NCBI GenBank assembly: GCA_900317745.1
Contig: ONHW01000011.1
Span: 1 to 64,000, forward strand
From: an uncultured Bacteroidales bacterium
GTDB lineage: Bacteria; Bacteroidota; Bacteroidia; Bacteroidales; Paludibacteraceae
Length of the DNA stretch: 64,000 nucleotides
Direction: 5' to 3'
The notes beneath the pieces are model-generated. The model saw nothing but the letters and a program-made list of their open reading frames with translations, was not told the DNA's origin and searched no databases. How positions within the stretch are numbered: the stretch's first letter is position 1; the number at the start of each line of letters is the position of its first letter. The translations under genes were made by a program, and so were the position numbers. Below are positions 17,281 to 27,301 of the stretch, piece after piece.

Positions 17281-18738
17281 TTACAACTCTTTGAGTGTGG
17301 CGAGCAGGAAGTCGTAGAACTTCTGCACCGTGGCGATGTTCACGCGCTCGTCAGGGCTGTGCGGATGCTCGATGGTCGGACCGAAGGATATCATATCCAT
17401 ACCCGGGTAGTTACGTCCGATGATACCGCACTCCAGTCCGGCGTGGATGATCACGATGCGCGGCTCGGTCTTGAACTCACGCTCGTAGATTGCCTTCATC
17501 GTGTGCATGATACGGCTGTTGATGTTCGGTTTCCAACCGGGATAATCGCCCTCGAACGCTACATCGGCACCTGCTATGGAGAATGCCGAGTGAATTATCT
17601 CGCGCAGTTCGCGCTTGCGGCTCTCTACAGCCGAACGGGTCAGACACTGCACCTTGATCACGTTCTCCTCGCCCTCCCGGCTAAACTCAATCATCGCCAG
17701 GTTGTTGGATGTCTCAACGATGTCGGGCATCTCGGTCATCATGCGATATACGCCGTGCGGGCATATCGTGATGGCGTGAATCAGGTAATCCTGCACCTCC
17801 TCGGGCATCTCGGTCTTCGGGCAGTCAATCTGCTCGGCAGTCAGGCTGATAGCGTCCTCTATGCCCTCATATTCGGTTACGAACAGTGTCTCGTAATCAT
17901 CCACCAGGTTCATCACATCGTCGTATGCGTCAGCAGGGATTGTGATCACGGCCTCTGCCTCACGCGGTATGGCGTTGCGCAGCGAACCGCCCTGTACGCA
18001 TGCCAGACGTGCCTCGTAGTTGCTTACAGCCTCCTTCAGGAAGCGGAACAGCAGTTTGTTGGCATTCGCGCGCTGCAGATGTATGTCGCAGCCCGAATGA
18101 CCACCCTTGCAGCCCGACAGACGTACGCGCAGCGCTATGTCGCCATCCTCAACAGGCACAGGTACGTAGCGGAACGTAGCCGTGGTGTCCACACCGCCGG
18201 CGCAGCCCATGTACAGTTCACCTTCGGTCTCCGAGTCCAGGTTCAGCAGTGTCTTGCCCTGCAGCCAGCCGCCCTCGAGCGCAAACGCACCGTACATACC
18301 GGTCTCTTCGTCCACGGTGAAGAATGCCTCCAGCGGCGGATGTACGACGTTCTTGTCAGCCAGAATAGCCATAGCCGTAGCCACGCCTATGCCGTTGTCG
18401 GCGCCCAGCGTCGTGCCGTTGGCGGTCACCCACTCGCCGTTGTCCTCAACGTACGCCTCGATAGGGTCTTTCTCGAAGTCAAACACACGGTCGCTGTTCT
18501 TCTGCGGCACCATATCCATGTGTCCCTGCAGGATCACGCCCGGATGGTTCTCGTAACCCGGTGAGGCGGGTTTGCGGATGAGTACGTTGCCGATGGCGTC
18601 GGTCTGAGTCTCAAGACCGAGGCTCTTGCCGTAGTTAACGAGGAACTGTGATATCTGTTCTTTCTTGCCCGATGGGCGAGGGATCTGTGTGAGTTTGGCG
18701 AAGTTCTGCCAAACGCCTTGTGGTTGTAGATTTTTCAT
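17281..18738 (-). CDS. pepD: Aminoacyl-histidine dipeptidase (M20C), first of two
   Basis: 485 residues, typical PepD length. M20 metal ligands are visible: GHMDMVPQ (His and Asp), ADNGIGVATAM (bridging Asp), DEETGMYG (catalytic Glu and ligand), and GGHSGCDIH. It hydrolyses Xaa-His and other dipeptides in the cytoplasm. A second 485-residue paralogue with the same motifs is at 33402-34859. It is the last gene of a leftward run with the PorZ-like gene (20-base gap). Confidence 0.95.
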   Translation of the reverse strand: MKNLQPQGVWQNFAKLTQIPRPSGKKEQISQFLVNYGKSLGLETQTDAIGNVLIRKPASPGYENHPGVILQGHMDMVPQKNSDRVFDFEKDPIEAYVEDNGEWVTANGTTLGADNGIGVATAMAILADKNVVHPPLEAFFTVDEETGMYGAFALEGGWLQGKTLLNLDSETEGELYMGCAGGVDTTATFRYVPVPVEDGDIALRVRLSGCKGGHSGCDIHLQRANANKLLFRFLKEAVSNYEARLACVQGGSLRNAIPREAEAVITIPADAYDDVMNLVDDYETLFVTEYEGIEDAISLTAEQIDCPKTEMPEEVQDYLIHAITICPHGVYRMMTEMPDIVETSNNLAMIEFSREGEENVIKVQCLTRSAVESRKRELREIIHSAFSIAGADVAFEGDYPGWKPNINSRIMHTMKAIYEREFKTEPRIVIIHAGLECGIIGRNYPGMDMISFGPTIEHPHSPDERVNIATVQKFYDFLLATLKEL

Positions 18739-18757
18739 ATATGTACGTGTTAGAATG

Positions 18758-21700
18758 TTAATGCATGATGAGCAGTTTGAGCGCTGTATGGTTCTTGCCG
18801 TCCGCAGTGTTGCAGTAGATGGTATATATGCCGGAGTGCGCTTTGCTGCCGGATAGTGTTCTGCCGTCCCAGATAGCAGTACCGCCGTTGCTATGCGTAC
18901 GGCACACTACATTGCCTGCCGCGTCGGCGATATAGACCACAGTGTTGTCCATCAGTCCTGTGATAGCGATTGAGCCTTCGTAGTTCGGCCTGACAGGATT
19001 AGGATAGACATACGCGCTGCTGTAAGATTCCTCGGGTTCGGTAGCATCGCCGCGGTATGAAACAAGGCCTTTGGCAGTACCGATAAATACCTCGCCGCGG
19101 TTGTCGATGGCAATCGACAGAACGCAGTCGGAGGGCATAGGTGAGTTCTGCGAGGTGAAATGTGCAACAATCTCAGGCTCGTAGATTCCCTCCTTGGTAA
19201 CAAAGCGTACGAGATAAGCACCGGAGTTTTGCGTTCCTATCCATACGCGGTTGCCTCCGGCAAAAACGATGGAGTTGATTTGTTCGGTGCCCAGCAGATA
19301 ATCCGCCAAGCCTGTACCATCGTGCCGTGACATCTTCATGCGGTGGCAGGCGTTGGAGGTAAACATGTTGGTGGAATCCTTGATGACAATGATTCCCTCG
19401 GCTGTACCGAGCCATATATCGCCGTTATAATCCTGCGCAATGGTGTACAGCTGGTTGAACGATACGCCCTTGCCATCCTGGTCGATGAACGTGGAGCGCA
19501 TGACAGACCTGTCGTCAGCACCTACGTATGGTGTGCCGTTGTCGTAGTGCAGGATTATACCTGCATTGGCTCTTGCCGAAGCTATCCATTTGTAGTTGGG
19601 ATTGCGATTATCGACCAAGAACTTGCTGACTGTATTGAGCACGATTCGTTGTCCGCCCTGGTACAGGTTGAACGAATGCCAGCGGTGGTTAGGGTCGAGA
19701 ACATGAATGTTCGTAGCCAGATCACCGGTGTTGGTGAGCCAGAGGTTGCCCTCGGCATCGTATGCCATGGCATCGACACGGCAGAAGTTGTCTTTGTTGT
19801 TATCAACGAGCGAAATAAGCGGGCTGTTGTTGTGGGTGTAGTGCTTGGCTGTGCCGTCCGGCAGGAACTCCAGCAGACCTGTGCCATAGCAGGCTACGTA
19901 GTAATGATTGTTGTCGGTAGCATCCACAGCCACGTGACCGAAGTCGTGCAAGGTAGGGGAACTTCCCAAGCGTTTGCAGATATCAGAGTAGGTTATGTTG
20001 TTCCATTGCGATCCGTTGTATCGCATAACCCAGCCTGTGCGGTTGTATTGCGACGCCCAACGTCCACCCATCACCATCCAGAGATCAGCACCTGCTGCAG
20101 TGAGCGAATACGAAAGGTTGGCCAGCGGTCCATCGGGTTGGTAACGTTGTTTGGATCCGCCTGCCAGGATATGCATTAGTCCGTTGGAGTTGGATAGCCA
20201 GTATGTGTTGCCCTCCTTGAGCGCGAAGTAAGGCCACTGTGAAGACAGTGCCGGCAACTCGCTGACCGCAGAGGCAGAAACCTCAAATATATGACTGTCG
20301 GTATTGCTGCGCGCCAGAATGTTGCCCTGGTGCTCCATGAGCATCACAAACCGTTCGTCGGCAGGCAGAGCCTTGCCGTTGCAGTAAATGACGCTATCCA
20401 TAAGCATGTACATGTCACCATTGCTGCATTGCAAGTGGGTTACCTTGCCGGACAGAGGCGTGTAGTGCCAATTGGTGAAGTCCAAAAGGTTGTCAGACAA
20501 AGAAGCGCTATACAGGCGGTCGGTTGTGGCAGCAAATATGCTGTCGCCAATGATGGTAACAGCGTTGACGGAAACGGCAGCTCCCTGGTCGCCTATATAA
20601 TAGGTATCGGTTATCTCGCGCTTGCGGATATTTATGACCAATATACCGAAGGGCATAGCCATGTAGGCTTTTCCCTCTCTGAAAACAAGATCCTGCACCA
20701 GTTTGGAGGCACTGAGTTGCTTGGCATATAAGTCAGGCAGGTTGCGGATGTTACCGTTGTCGTCGAGCAAGTCAAACATTCCGTCCTCGTAACTGATGAC
20801 CAGTGTATTGGTGTATGAGTCGTAATCAATACGGTGTACAGCAGAACCGTTCAGTCCGTTGAGTTTGGAGTAGTAGATGAGCGACTCGTCGCTTCTGTCA
20901 ACAGCAAGCAGCGATTCTGACGATAGTCCGTACACATATTTGGGCGAGATCTGGATTCTGTCGATTCTGCTGTAAGAGAAGTGCGTGGTCCACTGCAGCA
21001 CCGAACCGTAGTCAACGGGGGCGTCGTAGGTGTTTTCCTCCGCGGCATTGACATCGCTTGTAGGATCGGTGTACGCTACGAGTCCGAGTGCCGTGCCTAC
21101 AAACATGCGGCGGTGCCGCGCGTCACACGCCAGCGAGATAACGGAGTTGGAGGGCATAGCAGAGTTCTCCATCGAAAAGTGCTCAAGCAGTTCGCGGGAA
21201 TCTGGATCAAGGACATAAATGCCGGACTTCTGCGCCGCAATCCATGGGCGGTCGAAATAATCGAATACGATATCGTAGATCTCTTCGTCCTCCATGACCG
21301 GCATATTGTTGCGGTCGGTGAGTTGCAGTTTGCTGCACTTGGCGTTGTTGAAATAATCGTCGGTTTCAACGATGAGCACTCCCTCATCGGTAGCGAGCCA
21401 TATATTGCCGCGGCTGTCCTGCCTCATGGCATAGATAGCAGCCGGTGAGTAACTCTGCCCATTGCTATCGATCCATGTGTTGCGAACGATAGAACGGTCG
21501 TCTGCGACATGAGTGAGTGTTCCCTTGGTGTCCAGGAGTGCCAAGGCACCGGCGCCATCCACTTTTCGCGAAGCCAGCACCCATACGTAGTCGGGGCGTG
21601 AGCGGTCAAACAGGATCTGCGTAGCGGTGTGCAGGGTGGCTCGTGTGTTATCCTCAAGATTGACGTTCAAACCTACCTGCTTGTTGTCCGCCGTAAGAAC

Positions 21701-22984
21701 AACAATGTTGTAGTTAACATCACCGGAAGCCAACACCCACAGGTTGCCTTTGGCGTCGTAGATAGCGCCATCCGTGCGCGTATATGTGCCGGGTGCGTCA
21801 GGCACGGCAGAACCGATGATAGAGTTGGCGGAGTTCCAGCGCTTGATGCACTTGTCGTTGCGGAACTCATACAATCCTGTACCGTACGAGGTGACGAAAT
21901 AATGGTTTGCGTCAGAGGGATCGACCGCCACGTTCATCATATCCAGGCAAGGTGCCCCGACAGATTGGGTTATGTCTTGTTGCGTTATGTTGTGCCACTT
22001 GCTGCCGTCGTATCGCATGACGCAACCCGGGCGGTCGTACTTGTCTGTCCATCTTCCGCCGGATAGCATGAAGAGTTGGTTTTTCTGGCAGGTGAGGCGG
22101 TAGGGGATATTGTTGAGCGGTCCGTTGATACTGTATGTAGTGCTTTCGCCGGTTGGCAGCGTGCGTTGCAAGCCGGAAGTGCCGGCTGCTGTCCAGAGAC
22201 CTTCGTAAGAAACGACAGAATACGATGCAGGGTAAATATTTCCGTCAATGACGTTAAGGGCGTTGTAGGAATTGTTGCTGTACTTCAGCCATTGCGTTCC
22301 GGAGCGATAGTAACATGTGTTGTCAAGCAGTATATACAGCCTGTCGTTGGCTTGTGCGAGGCCTTGTATGCGTCCTTCGGCAGGCAGAGGGATCTGCGAC
22401 CAATAGGAGTAGTCCACAATATTATCGTCGAGTGAGGCGGCGTAGAGGGTAGATTCGCCTGCCGCATAGATAGCGTGGGAGGTAAGCGCAACGCTGTAAA
22501 CGGGAATTTCCTTTGCCTCTGAACCGATGAAATAGGTGTCAACAAACTCCCGGCGATGGATATTGAAGGTTTGTACGCCATAATCCATAGCCATGTACGC
22601 CAGGCTATCCTTGACAGTGATGGAGTGACAAAGCTTGCTGAGTGTGGTGAACTTGTTGTACAAGTCAGGTATGAAACGGAACGTACCGTTGTGCAACATA
22701 TCCATTTTGCCATCGGCGTACACGATCATCAGTGTCTGCTCGGCTTCGAGCCAGCTGATGCAAGCGATGTTTGTGCCGTGCATTCCATCTTGATTGCTGT
22801 ACGTGCGGATCTGTTCCGATTGTGCGTCCACCGAGAACAATGCGCCGGACGAAACGGCGAACACTACTCCGTTGCCTTCTGCGACCTGATCAACACTGTT
22901 GTAGGCGAAGTGGGTAGTCCACGTTTGTGCACTCACGCAAAGCGAGAGGAAGAGTAGGGTTATGAAGTAAGTAAGTCGTTTCAT
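18758..22984 (-). CDS. PorZ-like T9SS protein with duplicated propeller region
   Basis: 1408 residues. Signal peptide about 1-19. Residues about 20-640 and 664-1320 are two homologous copies. Each starts with WTTHFxYxxxD and contains LYxxxLSxSKL-type segments, YMAMxxGxxxxNIxxRExxDTYxIG, GPLxNxxYxLT, GGRWxxxYxRxGxVMRYxGSxWxNIT, YGTGLxEF, DDRSxxRxTxID and GNIWLxTxEGxxI. The last 80 residues (YVYPNPVRPNYEGSIAITGL onward) are a T9SS type A sorting domain. This is the layout of PorZ, the surface component that helps deliver anionic LPS to the sortase in P. gingivalis, but that protein is about 780 residues. Here the propeller region occurs twice in one chain. It lies between rdgB and pepD. Confidence 0.85.
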   Translation of the reverse strand: MKRLTYFITLLFLSLCVSAQTWTTHFAYNSVDQVAEGNGVVFAVSSGALFSVDAQSEQIRTYSNQDGMHGTNIACISWLEAEQTLMIVYADGKMDMLHNGTFRFIPDLYNKFTTLSKLCHSITVKDSLAYMAMDYGVQTFNIHRREFVDTYFIGSEAKEIPVYSVALTSHAIYAAGESTLYAASLDDNIVDYSYWSQIPLPAEGRIQGLAQANDRLYILLDNTCYYRSGTQWLKYSNNSYNALNVIDGNIYPASYSVVSYEGLWTAAGTSGLQRTLPTGESTTYSINGPLNNIPYRLTCQKNQLFMLSGGRWTDKYDRPGCVMRYDGSKWHNITQQDITQSVGAPCLDMMNVAVDPSDANHYFVTSYGTGLYEFRNDKCIKRWNSANSIIGSAVPDAPGTYTRTDGAIYDAKGNLWVLASGDVNYNIVVLTADNKQVGLNVNLEDNTRATLHTATQILFDRSRPDYVWVLASRKVDGAGALALLDTKGTLTHVADDRSIVRNTWIDSNGQSYSPAAIYAMRQDSRGNIWLATDEGVLIVETDDYFNNAKCSKLQLTDRNNMPVMEDEEIYDIVFDYFDRPWIAAQKSGIYVLDPDSRELLEHFSMENSAMPSNSVISLACDARHRRMFVGTALGLVAYTDPTSDVNAAEENTYDAPVDYGSVLQWTTHFSYSRIDRIQISPKYVYGLSSESLLAVDRSDESLIYYSKLNGLNGSAVHRIDYDSYTNTLVISYEDGMFDLLDDNGNIRNLPDLYAKQLSASKLVQDLVFREGKAYMAMPFGILVINIRKREITDTYYIGDQGAAVSVNAVTIIGDSIFAATTDRLYSASLSDNLLDFTNWHYTPLSGKVTHLQCSNGDMYMLMDSVIYCNGKALPADERFVMLMEHQGNILARSNTDSHIFEVSASAVSELPALSSQWPYFALKEGNTYWLSNSNGLMHILAGGSKQRYQPDGPLANLSYSLTAAGADLWMVMGGRWASQYNRTGWVMRYNGSQWNNITYSDICKRLGSSPTLHDFGHVAVDATDNNHYYVACYGTGLLEFLPDGTAKHYTHNNSPLISLVDNNKDNFCRVDAMAYDAEGNLWLTNTGDLATNIHVLDPNHRWHSFNLYQGGQRIVLNTVSKFLVDNRNPNYKWIASARANAGIILHYDNGTPYVGADDRSVMRSTFIDQDGKGVSFNQLYTIAQDYNGDIWLGTAEGIIVIKDSTNMFTSNACHRMKMSRHDGTGLADYLLGTEQINSIVFAGGNRVWIGTQNSGAYLVRFVTKEGIYEPEIVAHFTSQNSPMPSDCVLSIAIDNRGEVFIGTAKGLVSYRGDATEPEESYSSAYVYPNPVRPNYEGSIAITGLMDNTVVYIADAAGNVVCRTHSNGGTAIWDGRTLSGSKAHSGIYTIYCNTADGKNHTALKLLIMH

Positions 22985-22989
22985 GTGTG

Positions 22990-23553
22990 TTACAATATTT
23001 GTTTGAGAGCCTGCATGGCACGTGCTCGATGGCTGATTGTGTTTTTGAGTTCGGCGGGCAGTTCGGCGAATGTTTTGTCGTACCCTTCGGGAATAAACAA
23101 CGGGTCGTAGCCGAAGCCTCCGTTACCATACTCAGCCGTGGCTATACTGCCGCGTACTATACCTTCCACCTGTTGCACTTTGCCTCCGCGTATGAGAGTC
23201 ACCACTGTGCGGAAACGAGCACGGCGGTTGGTTTGTCCGGCGAGTTCGTGCAAGGCTTTCTTGCGGTTGTTAGCGGGATTAGCGGGTTCTCCCGCCCAGC
23301 GTGCTGTGCGTACGCCGGGCCGGTTGCCGAGTGCCTCAATCTCCAGACCGGTATCATCAGCAAAGCAGTCGCAGTGGTAGTGGTCGTACACATACTGCGC
23401 TTTGATGAGCGAGTTACCCTCAAGTGTGTCGGCAGTCTCGGGGATATCGGCGTGGCAGCCGATATCCTCAAGACTCAGTATCTCGCACTCCGGCAGGATA
23501 GCACGTACCTCTTGGAGTTTGTGGGCGTTGTTGGATGCAAAAACCAATTGCAT
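22990..23553 (-). CDS. rdgB: XTP/dITP diphosphatase (Ham1/RdgB)
   Basis: 187 residues. Family motifs: ASNNAHKLQEV at the start, FADDTGLEIEALG, GFGYDPLFIPEGYDKT and SHRARAMQAL at the end. It hydrolyses non-canonical purine nucleoside triphosphates (XTP, ITP, dITP) to monophosphates, keeping them out of nucleic acids. The stop is 5 bases from the start of the PorZ-like gene, so the two are probably cotranscribed. Confidence 0.96.
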   Translation of the reverse strand: MQLVFASNNAHKLQEVRAILPECEILSLEDIGCHADIPETADTLEGNSLIKAQYVYDHYHCDCFADDTGLEIEALGNRPGVRTARWAGEPANPANNRKKALHELAGQTNRRARFRTVVTLIRGGKVQQVEGIVRGSIATAEYGNGGFGYDPLFIPEGYDKTFAELPAELKNTISHRARAMQALKQIL

Positions 23554-23614
23554 AGATTCAAAAATAAGCCTACCCCTAACCCCTCCCTGAAGGGAAGGGG
23601 AAAGGTGTAGATAG

Positions 23615-25105
23615 TTAGTATGCTATGGCGAAGACTACACGGCCGGCGGACGGTTTGCCGGTGACCATACACTTGCCTTCCTCCTGCTTGTGCCCGGGCA
23701 GCGGTGCGAGCGGGATACAGCGGATGGTAGCCTTCGTGTCGTTCTTGATCTGTTCCTCGGTTTCGGGAGTGCCGTCCCAGTGGCAGAGCAGGAAACCGCC
23801 TTTCTTGATCTCCTCCTTGAACTCGTCGTAACTGTTCACCTCGCGGGTGTTGGCAATACGGTAGTCGAGTGCCTTCTGGTAGCAGTTCTTCTGAATGTCT
23901 TCCAGCAGGTTGGCGATATACTCTTCGATACCGGCGAGTGGCAAAGTTTCCTTGGTGAGCGTGTCACGTCGTGCCACTTCGATAGTGCCGTTCTCGAGGT
24001 CGCGCCCTCCCATAGCCAGACGTACGGGTACACCCTTGAGTTCGTAGTCGGCGAACTTGAAGCCCGGTGTTGATTTATCATCGGTGTCCAGTTTGACACG
24101 TATGCCGCGTGCCTTGAGGTTGTCGAAGAGCGGGCCTACAACGGTCAGCAGTTTGTCGAGGTCTTCCTGCTTCTTGAAGATAGGAACGATAACTACCTGC
24201 GTAGGTGCGAGGTGCGGCGGGAGTACAAGGCCGTTATCATCGGAGTGGGTCATGATGAGTGCGCCCATCAGACGTGTGCTGACACCCCAGGAGGTTGCCC
24301 ATACATACTCGTACTTGTTCTCCTTGCTCAGGTACTGAACGTCGAAGGATTTGGCGAAGTTCTGCCCGAGGAAATGCGAGGTGCCCGCCTGCAGGGCTTT
24401 GCCGTCCTGCATCATAGCCTCGATGCAATACGTGTTCAGCGCACCGGCGAAGCGCTCGTTGGGCGATTTTACTCCCTTGATTACCGGTATAGCCATTACG
24501 TTTTCGGCGAAATCGGCATAGACGTCCAACATCTGGCGTGCATAATCCTCGGCTTCCTCTTTGGTAGCATGAGCGGTGTGGCCTTCCTGCCAGAGGAACT
24601 CGGCAGTACGCAGGAACAGACGTGTACGCATCTCCCAGCGCATTACGTTGCACCACTGGTTGCAGAGGATAGGCAGGTCGCGGTAAGAACTGATCCAGTT
24701 CTTGTATGTTGACCAGATGATTGTTTCGGAAGTAGGACGTATGATCAGTTCTTCTTCGAGTCGTGCATCGGGGTCCACGATCACGCCTTTGCCGTTCGGG
24801 TCGTTCTTGAGGCGGTGGTGAGTCACCACGGCGCACTCCTTGGCGAAGCCCTCTACGTGCTCGGCTTCGCGGCTAAGGAAAGATTTAGGAATAAGCAGCG
24901 GAAAATAGGCGTTGCGTACACCTTTCTCCTTGAACCGGCGGTCAAGTTCCGCCTGAATGGTTTCCCAGATAGCGTAGCCGTACGGCTTGATGACCATGCA
25001 ACCGCGTACTGCGGACTGCTCGGCGAGATCAGCCTTGACTACAAGTTCGTTGTACCACTTGGAGTAATCTTCACTCCGTGGAGTTAGTTTTTGAAAGTTG
25101 GCCAT
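23615..25105 (-). CDS. proS: Prolyl-tRNA synthetase (archaeal/eukaryotic type)
   Basis: 496 residues. Class II features: RPTSETIIW and [25 protein letters not shown] (motif 2 region), a [12 protein letters not shown] segment, anticodon-binding domain from about 290, and a C-terminal zinc-binding-like domain ending in FAIAY. Size and the C-terminal extension fit the short archaeal-type ProRS normally found in Bacteroidota. It charges tRNA-Pro. It lies in the leftward cluster between pdxB and rdgB. A degenerate G/C hairpin (CCCCTCCC, TGAA, GGGAAGGGG) is in the 61-base gap to rdgB. Confidence 0.96.
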   Translation of the reverse strand: MANFQKLTPRSEDYSKWYNELVVKADLAEQSAVRGCMVIKPYGYAIWETIQAELDRRFKEKGVRNAYFPLLIPKSFLSREAEHVEGFAKECAVVTHHRLKNDPNGKGVIVDPDARLEEELIIRPTSETIIWSTYKNWISSYRDLPILCNQWCNVMRWEMRTRLFLRTAEFLWQEGHTAHATKEEAEDYARQMLDVYADFAENVMAIPVIKGVKSPNERFAGALNTYCIEAMMQDGKALQAGTSHFLGQNFAKSFDVQYLSKENKYEYVWATSWGVSTRLMGALIMTHSDDNGLVLPPHLAPTQVVIVPIFKKQEDLDKLLTVVGPLFDNLKARGIRVKLDTDDKSTPGFKFADYELKGVPVRLAMGGRDLENGTIEVARRDTLTKETLPLAGIEEYIANLLEDIQKNCYQKALDYRIANTREVNSYDEFKEEIKKGGFLLCHWDGTPETEEQIKNDTKATIRCIPLAPLPGHKQEEGKCMVTGKPSAGRVVFAIAY

Positions 25106-25110
25106 AAAAG

Positions 25111-25155
25111 TATTTACGATTTGATTATTTACGATTTTGTTATTTACGATTTATT
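25111..25155. repeat. Three 15-base tandem units between pdxB and proS
   Basis: TATTTACGATTTGAT, TATTTACGATTTTGT and TATTTACGATTTATT start at 25111, 25126 and 25141. The array fills the spacer almost exactly, ending just before the pdxB stop codon. Confidence 0.85.
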
Positions 25156-25156
25156 T

Positions 25157-26122
25157 TTAGCGCAGGACGTATTGCTCGCGCAGTTGTTCGAAGTCCGCGG
25201 GGTTGGCTTTGAGTTGGTCGGATACCCGTTTGAGCCATCCTGGAGCGGTGTCACCCTGTCCGGTAAGTACGGAGTGATGAATGACACGCTTGGGCAGATT
25301 GAAATGTTTGCTGAGTTCGCTCAGGCACGTTCGTGAGGCGTTGAGTTTGCCGATTTCGGAGTATCCGGCTATATGGTAGGACGCGAGGAAAGCGCGGTTC
25401 AGAACCTTGCGGTTGATGTTCGGTTCGGCTTCCCAGGTATCGATCACGAACGGGTGTCCGCTCTCCAGCAAAGCGTGTTCGTCCACCACACCTCCGCGCG
25501 CGGAGTTAATGATGAACGCTCCTGGCTTGCATCGTGAGAGAAACTTGGCGTCACAGAGGTGATACGTAGGATAATCGCCTTTGCGTGTGAGCGGTGTGTG
25601 GAACGTTATAACATCGCATCGCGACAGGTCGCCGTTGAAGGATAGCGGCGGGTCGTTCACCACCACGTGAAAACCTTTGTCCATAGCCATGCGTGCGACT
25701 TTTCTGCCCACGTGTCCAACTCCCACTACTCCGAGTGAGAGTCTGGCGTATCCGGGTAGCGGTTGTGACAGATCGAGCGGCTGGTCGTGATAGACGAGAC
25801 GCAGCATTTCGTTGAGTGCCTCTTCGACATAGTCGCAGACCGCTTTGGCGTTGCAGCCCGGGCAACTGACCACGCGAATGTTGTGTGCGCGGCAGTAATC
25901 GAGGTCGATATGGTCGATTCCGATAGTGGCTGTGGCAATGAACTGCACTCGGCTGCCTTTCAGCAAGTCGGGATTACAACGCGTGCGCGTACGAATAATG
26001 AGCGCATCGGCATCCTTGACAGCCTCGGGCGTGAACTGCGCGGGTTCCAAAAAACTGACATCTGCAAGGTGATCAACGATCCCTTGCAAGTACGGAATAT
26101 ATTTGTCAATGAGAATTTTCAT
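25157..26122 (-). CDS. pdxB: Erythronate-4-phosphate dehydrogenase
   Basis: About 321 residues from the ATG at 26122 (MKILIDKYIPYLQG). An ATG seven codons upstream is open but adds non-conserved residues. D-2-hydroxyacid dehydrogenase fold with the NAD motif GVVGVGHVGRKVA, IATATIGIDHIDLDYC, CPGCNAKAV, FIINSARGGVVDE, and IAGYSEIGK in place of the usual C-terminal catalytic His region. It oxidises 4-phospho-D-erythronate in DXP-independent pyridoxal phosphate synthesis. An inverted copy of the head-plus-iteron element lies 39-106 bases upstream. Confidence 0.92.
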   Translation of the reverse strand: MKILIDKYIPYLQGIVDHLADVSFLEPAQFTPEAVKDADALIIRTRTRCNPDLLKGSRVQFIATATIGIDHIDLDYCRAHNIRVVSCPGCNAKAVCDYVEEALNEMLRLVYHDQPLDLSQPLPGYARLSLGVVGVGHVGRKVARMAMDKGFHVVVNDPPLSFNGDLSRCDVITFHTPLTRKGDYPTYHLCDAKFLSRCKPGAFIINSARGGVVDEHALLESGHPFVIDTWEAEPNINRKVLNRAFLASYHIAGYSEIGKLNASRTCLSELSKHFNLPKRVIHHSVLTGQGDTAPGWLKRVSDQLKANPADFEQLREQYVLR

Positions 26123-26161
26123 GCTCCAACCTTGGAAGAACAAGCTGCAACTTCAATCACT

Positions 26162-26228
26162 CCCGATGTTCCCTCGATATTCCTTCGATAATCCCTCGAT
26201 AAACCCCCGATGGAACGGAACGTTTTTT
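26162..26228 (-). repeat. Head-plus-iteron element, copy 2 (inverted)
   Basis: Read on the minus strand: head AAAAAACGTTCCGTTCC (26228-26212), then 11-base units ATCGGGGGTTT, ATCGAGGGATT, ATCGAAGGAAT, ATCGAGGGAAC and a partial unit ending near 26162. It lies between panC and pdxB and points toward pdxB. Confidence 0.85.
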
Positions 26229-26230
26229 TA

Positions 26231-27094
26231 TCAATTATACTTAATGTTATCAATAAGTCGCACGGGTCCGCAATAGACGGTAACGCAACCTATCGCATGG
26301 TTGAACGTGTCGGTAGGCAGGAGCGTGGACTGATCCACGATCTCGTAATACTCTACTTCCAATCCGGGCACGGCGTTGATCGTGTCGATAACACGCTGCT
26401 GTACGTTGGCGACTGTTGCTCCGGGTTGTTTTGCCCAGTTGAGCGATTCGAACAGCGTGCGGGATATGGCGAGTGCCGTTTGTTTCTCGTCAGCCGACAG
26501 TCGTTCGTTGCGTGAGGAGAGAGCGAGACCCGATTGCTCGCGCACGATCGGGCAGCCGATGATCTGCAGATTGCCGAACGTGCCGGCGAGTTCAGAGCGC
26601 TCAGCCATAAAATGGATGATAGCCAGCTGCTGAAAATCCTTTTCCCCGAAGTACGCACGATCGGGCTTAACGAGGTAGAACAGCCTTGAAACGACTTGTA
26701 CCACACCGTTGAAGTGTCCCGGTCGCATTTTTCCCTCCATGACCTGGTCCAAGCCTCCGAAGTCGAAACGGAAGGTGTTGTTCATCTCGTCGGCAGAATA
26801 CATCTCTTCAGGCGTGGGAGCAAACACGAAGTTTGCGCCTATGCTGTTCAGCAGTTCTGCGTCACGCTCGAGCGAGCGCGGGTACTTGGCAAGATCTTCC
26901 TTGTTGTTAAACTGCGTGGGATTGACAAACACGCTGACAACCGTAATGTTGTTTTCGCTGACACATTTCCGCACGAGTGACGCATGTCCCTCATGCAGAG
27001 CACCCATAGTAGGCACGAGTCCGATAGTCTGACCCTTTGCTTTGCAGGCTTGGATACAACGCTCCAAATCTGCCTTTGTAGTTATGATTTGCAT
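26231..27094 (-). CDS. panC: Pantothenate synthetase
   Basis: 287 residues, usual length. Signature segments: PTMGALHEGHASLV (HIGH-like ATP site), VSVFVNPTQFN, KPDRAYFGEKDFQQL and SSRNERLS (KMSKS-like). It condenses pantoate and beta-alanine with ATP to give pantothenate for coenzyme A. It is the first gene of the leftward cluster and diverges from glycogen synthase, as is usual in Bacteroidota. Confidence 0.97.
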   Translation of the reverse strand: MQIITTKADLERCIQACKAKGQTIGLVPTMGALHEGHASLVRKCVSENNITVVSVFVNPTQFNNKEDLAKYPRSLERDAELLNSIGANFVFAPTPEEMYSADEMNNTFRFDFGGLDQVMEGKMRPGHFNGVVQVVSRLFYLVKPDRAYFGEKDFQQLAIIHFMAERSELAGTFGNLQIIGCPIVREQSGLALSSRNERLSADEKQTALAISRTLFESLNWAKQPGATVANVQQRVIDTINAVPGLEVEYYEIVDQSTLLPTDTFNHAIGCVTVYCGPVRLIDNIKYN

Positions 27095-27138
27095 ACAATT
27101 TTAATTGGTCGAAAAATACGTTGTTTTCAAAAAACCTA

Positions 27139-27170
27139 CAAAATTACAAAAAATATACGATATTTGAAAG
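27139..27170 (-). promoter_or_regulatory. Weak panC promoter
   Basis: On the minus strand TAATTTTG at 27146-27139 with CTTT about 20 bases upstream. The -7 element fits and the -33 element does not. It lies 45 bases before the panC ATG. Confidence 0.4.
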
Positions 27171-27186
27171 TTTTTTTGGCAAAAAA

Positions 27187-27218
27187 TTTGCAAAAGTCGA
27201 ATTTTTTTTGTACCTTTG
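27187..27218 (+). promoter_or_regulatory. Promoter for glycogen synthase / DUF4270 genes
   Basis: TTTG at 27187-27190, 20 bases, TACCTTTG at 27211-27218, about 84 bases before the ATG at 27302. Confidence 0.75.
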
Positions 27219-27301
27219 CACTAAATTAGTTAATAATGTGCCGATTTTGTCGTAAAAAATGACAAGATTTGTGCATTACGGCGATAAATGGAGGAAGGGT
27301 T

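Noticed and set aside
17359..18564. 401-codon open frame on the plus strand
   Set aside because: Shadow of pepD, which carries every M20 metal motif.
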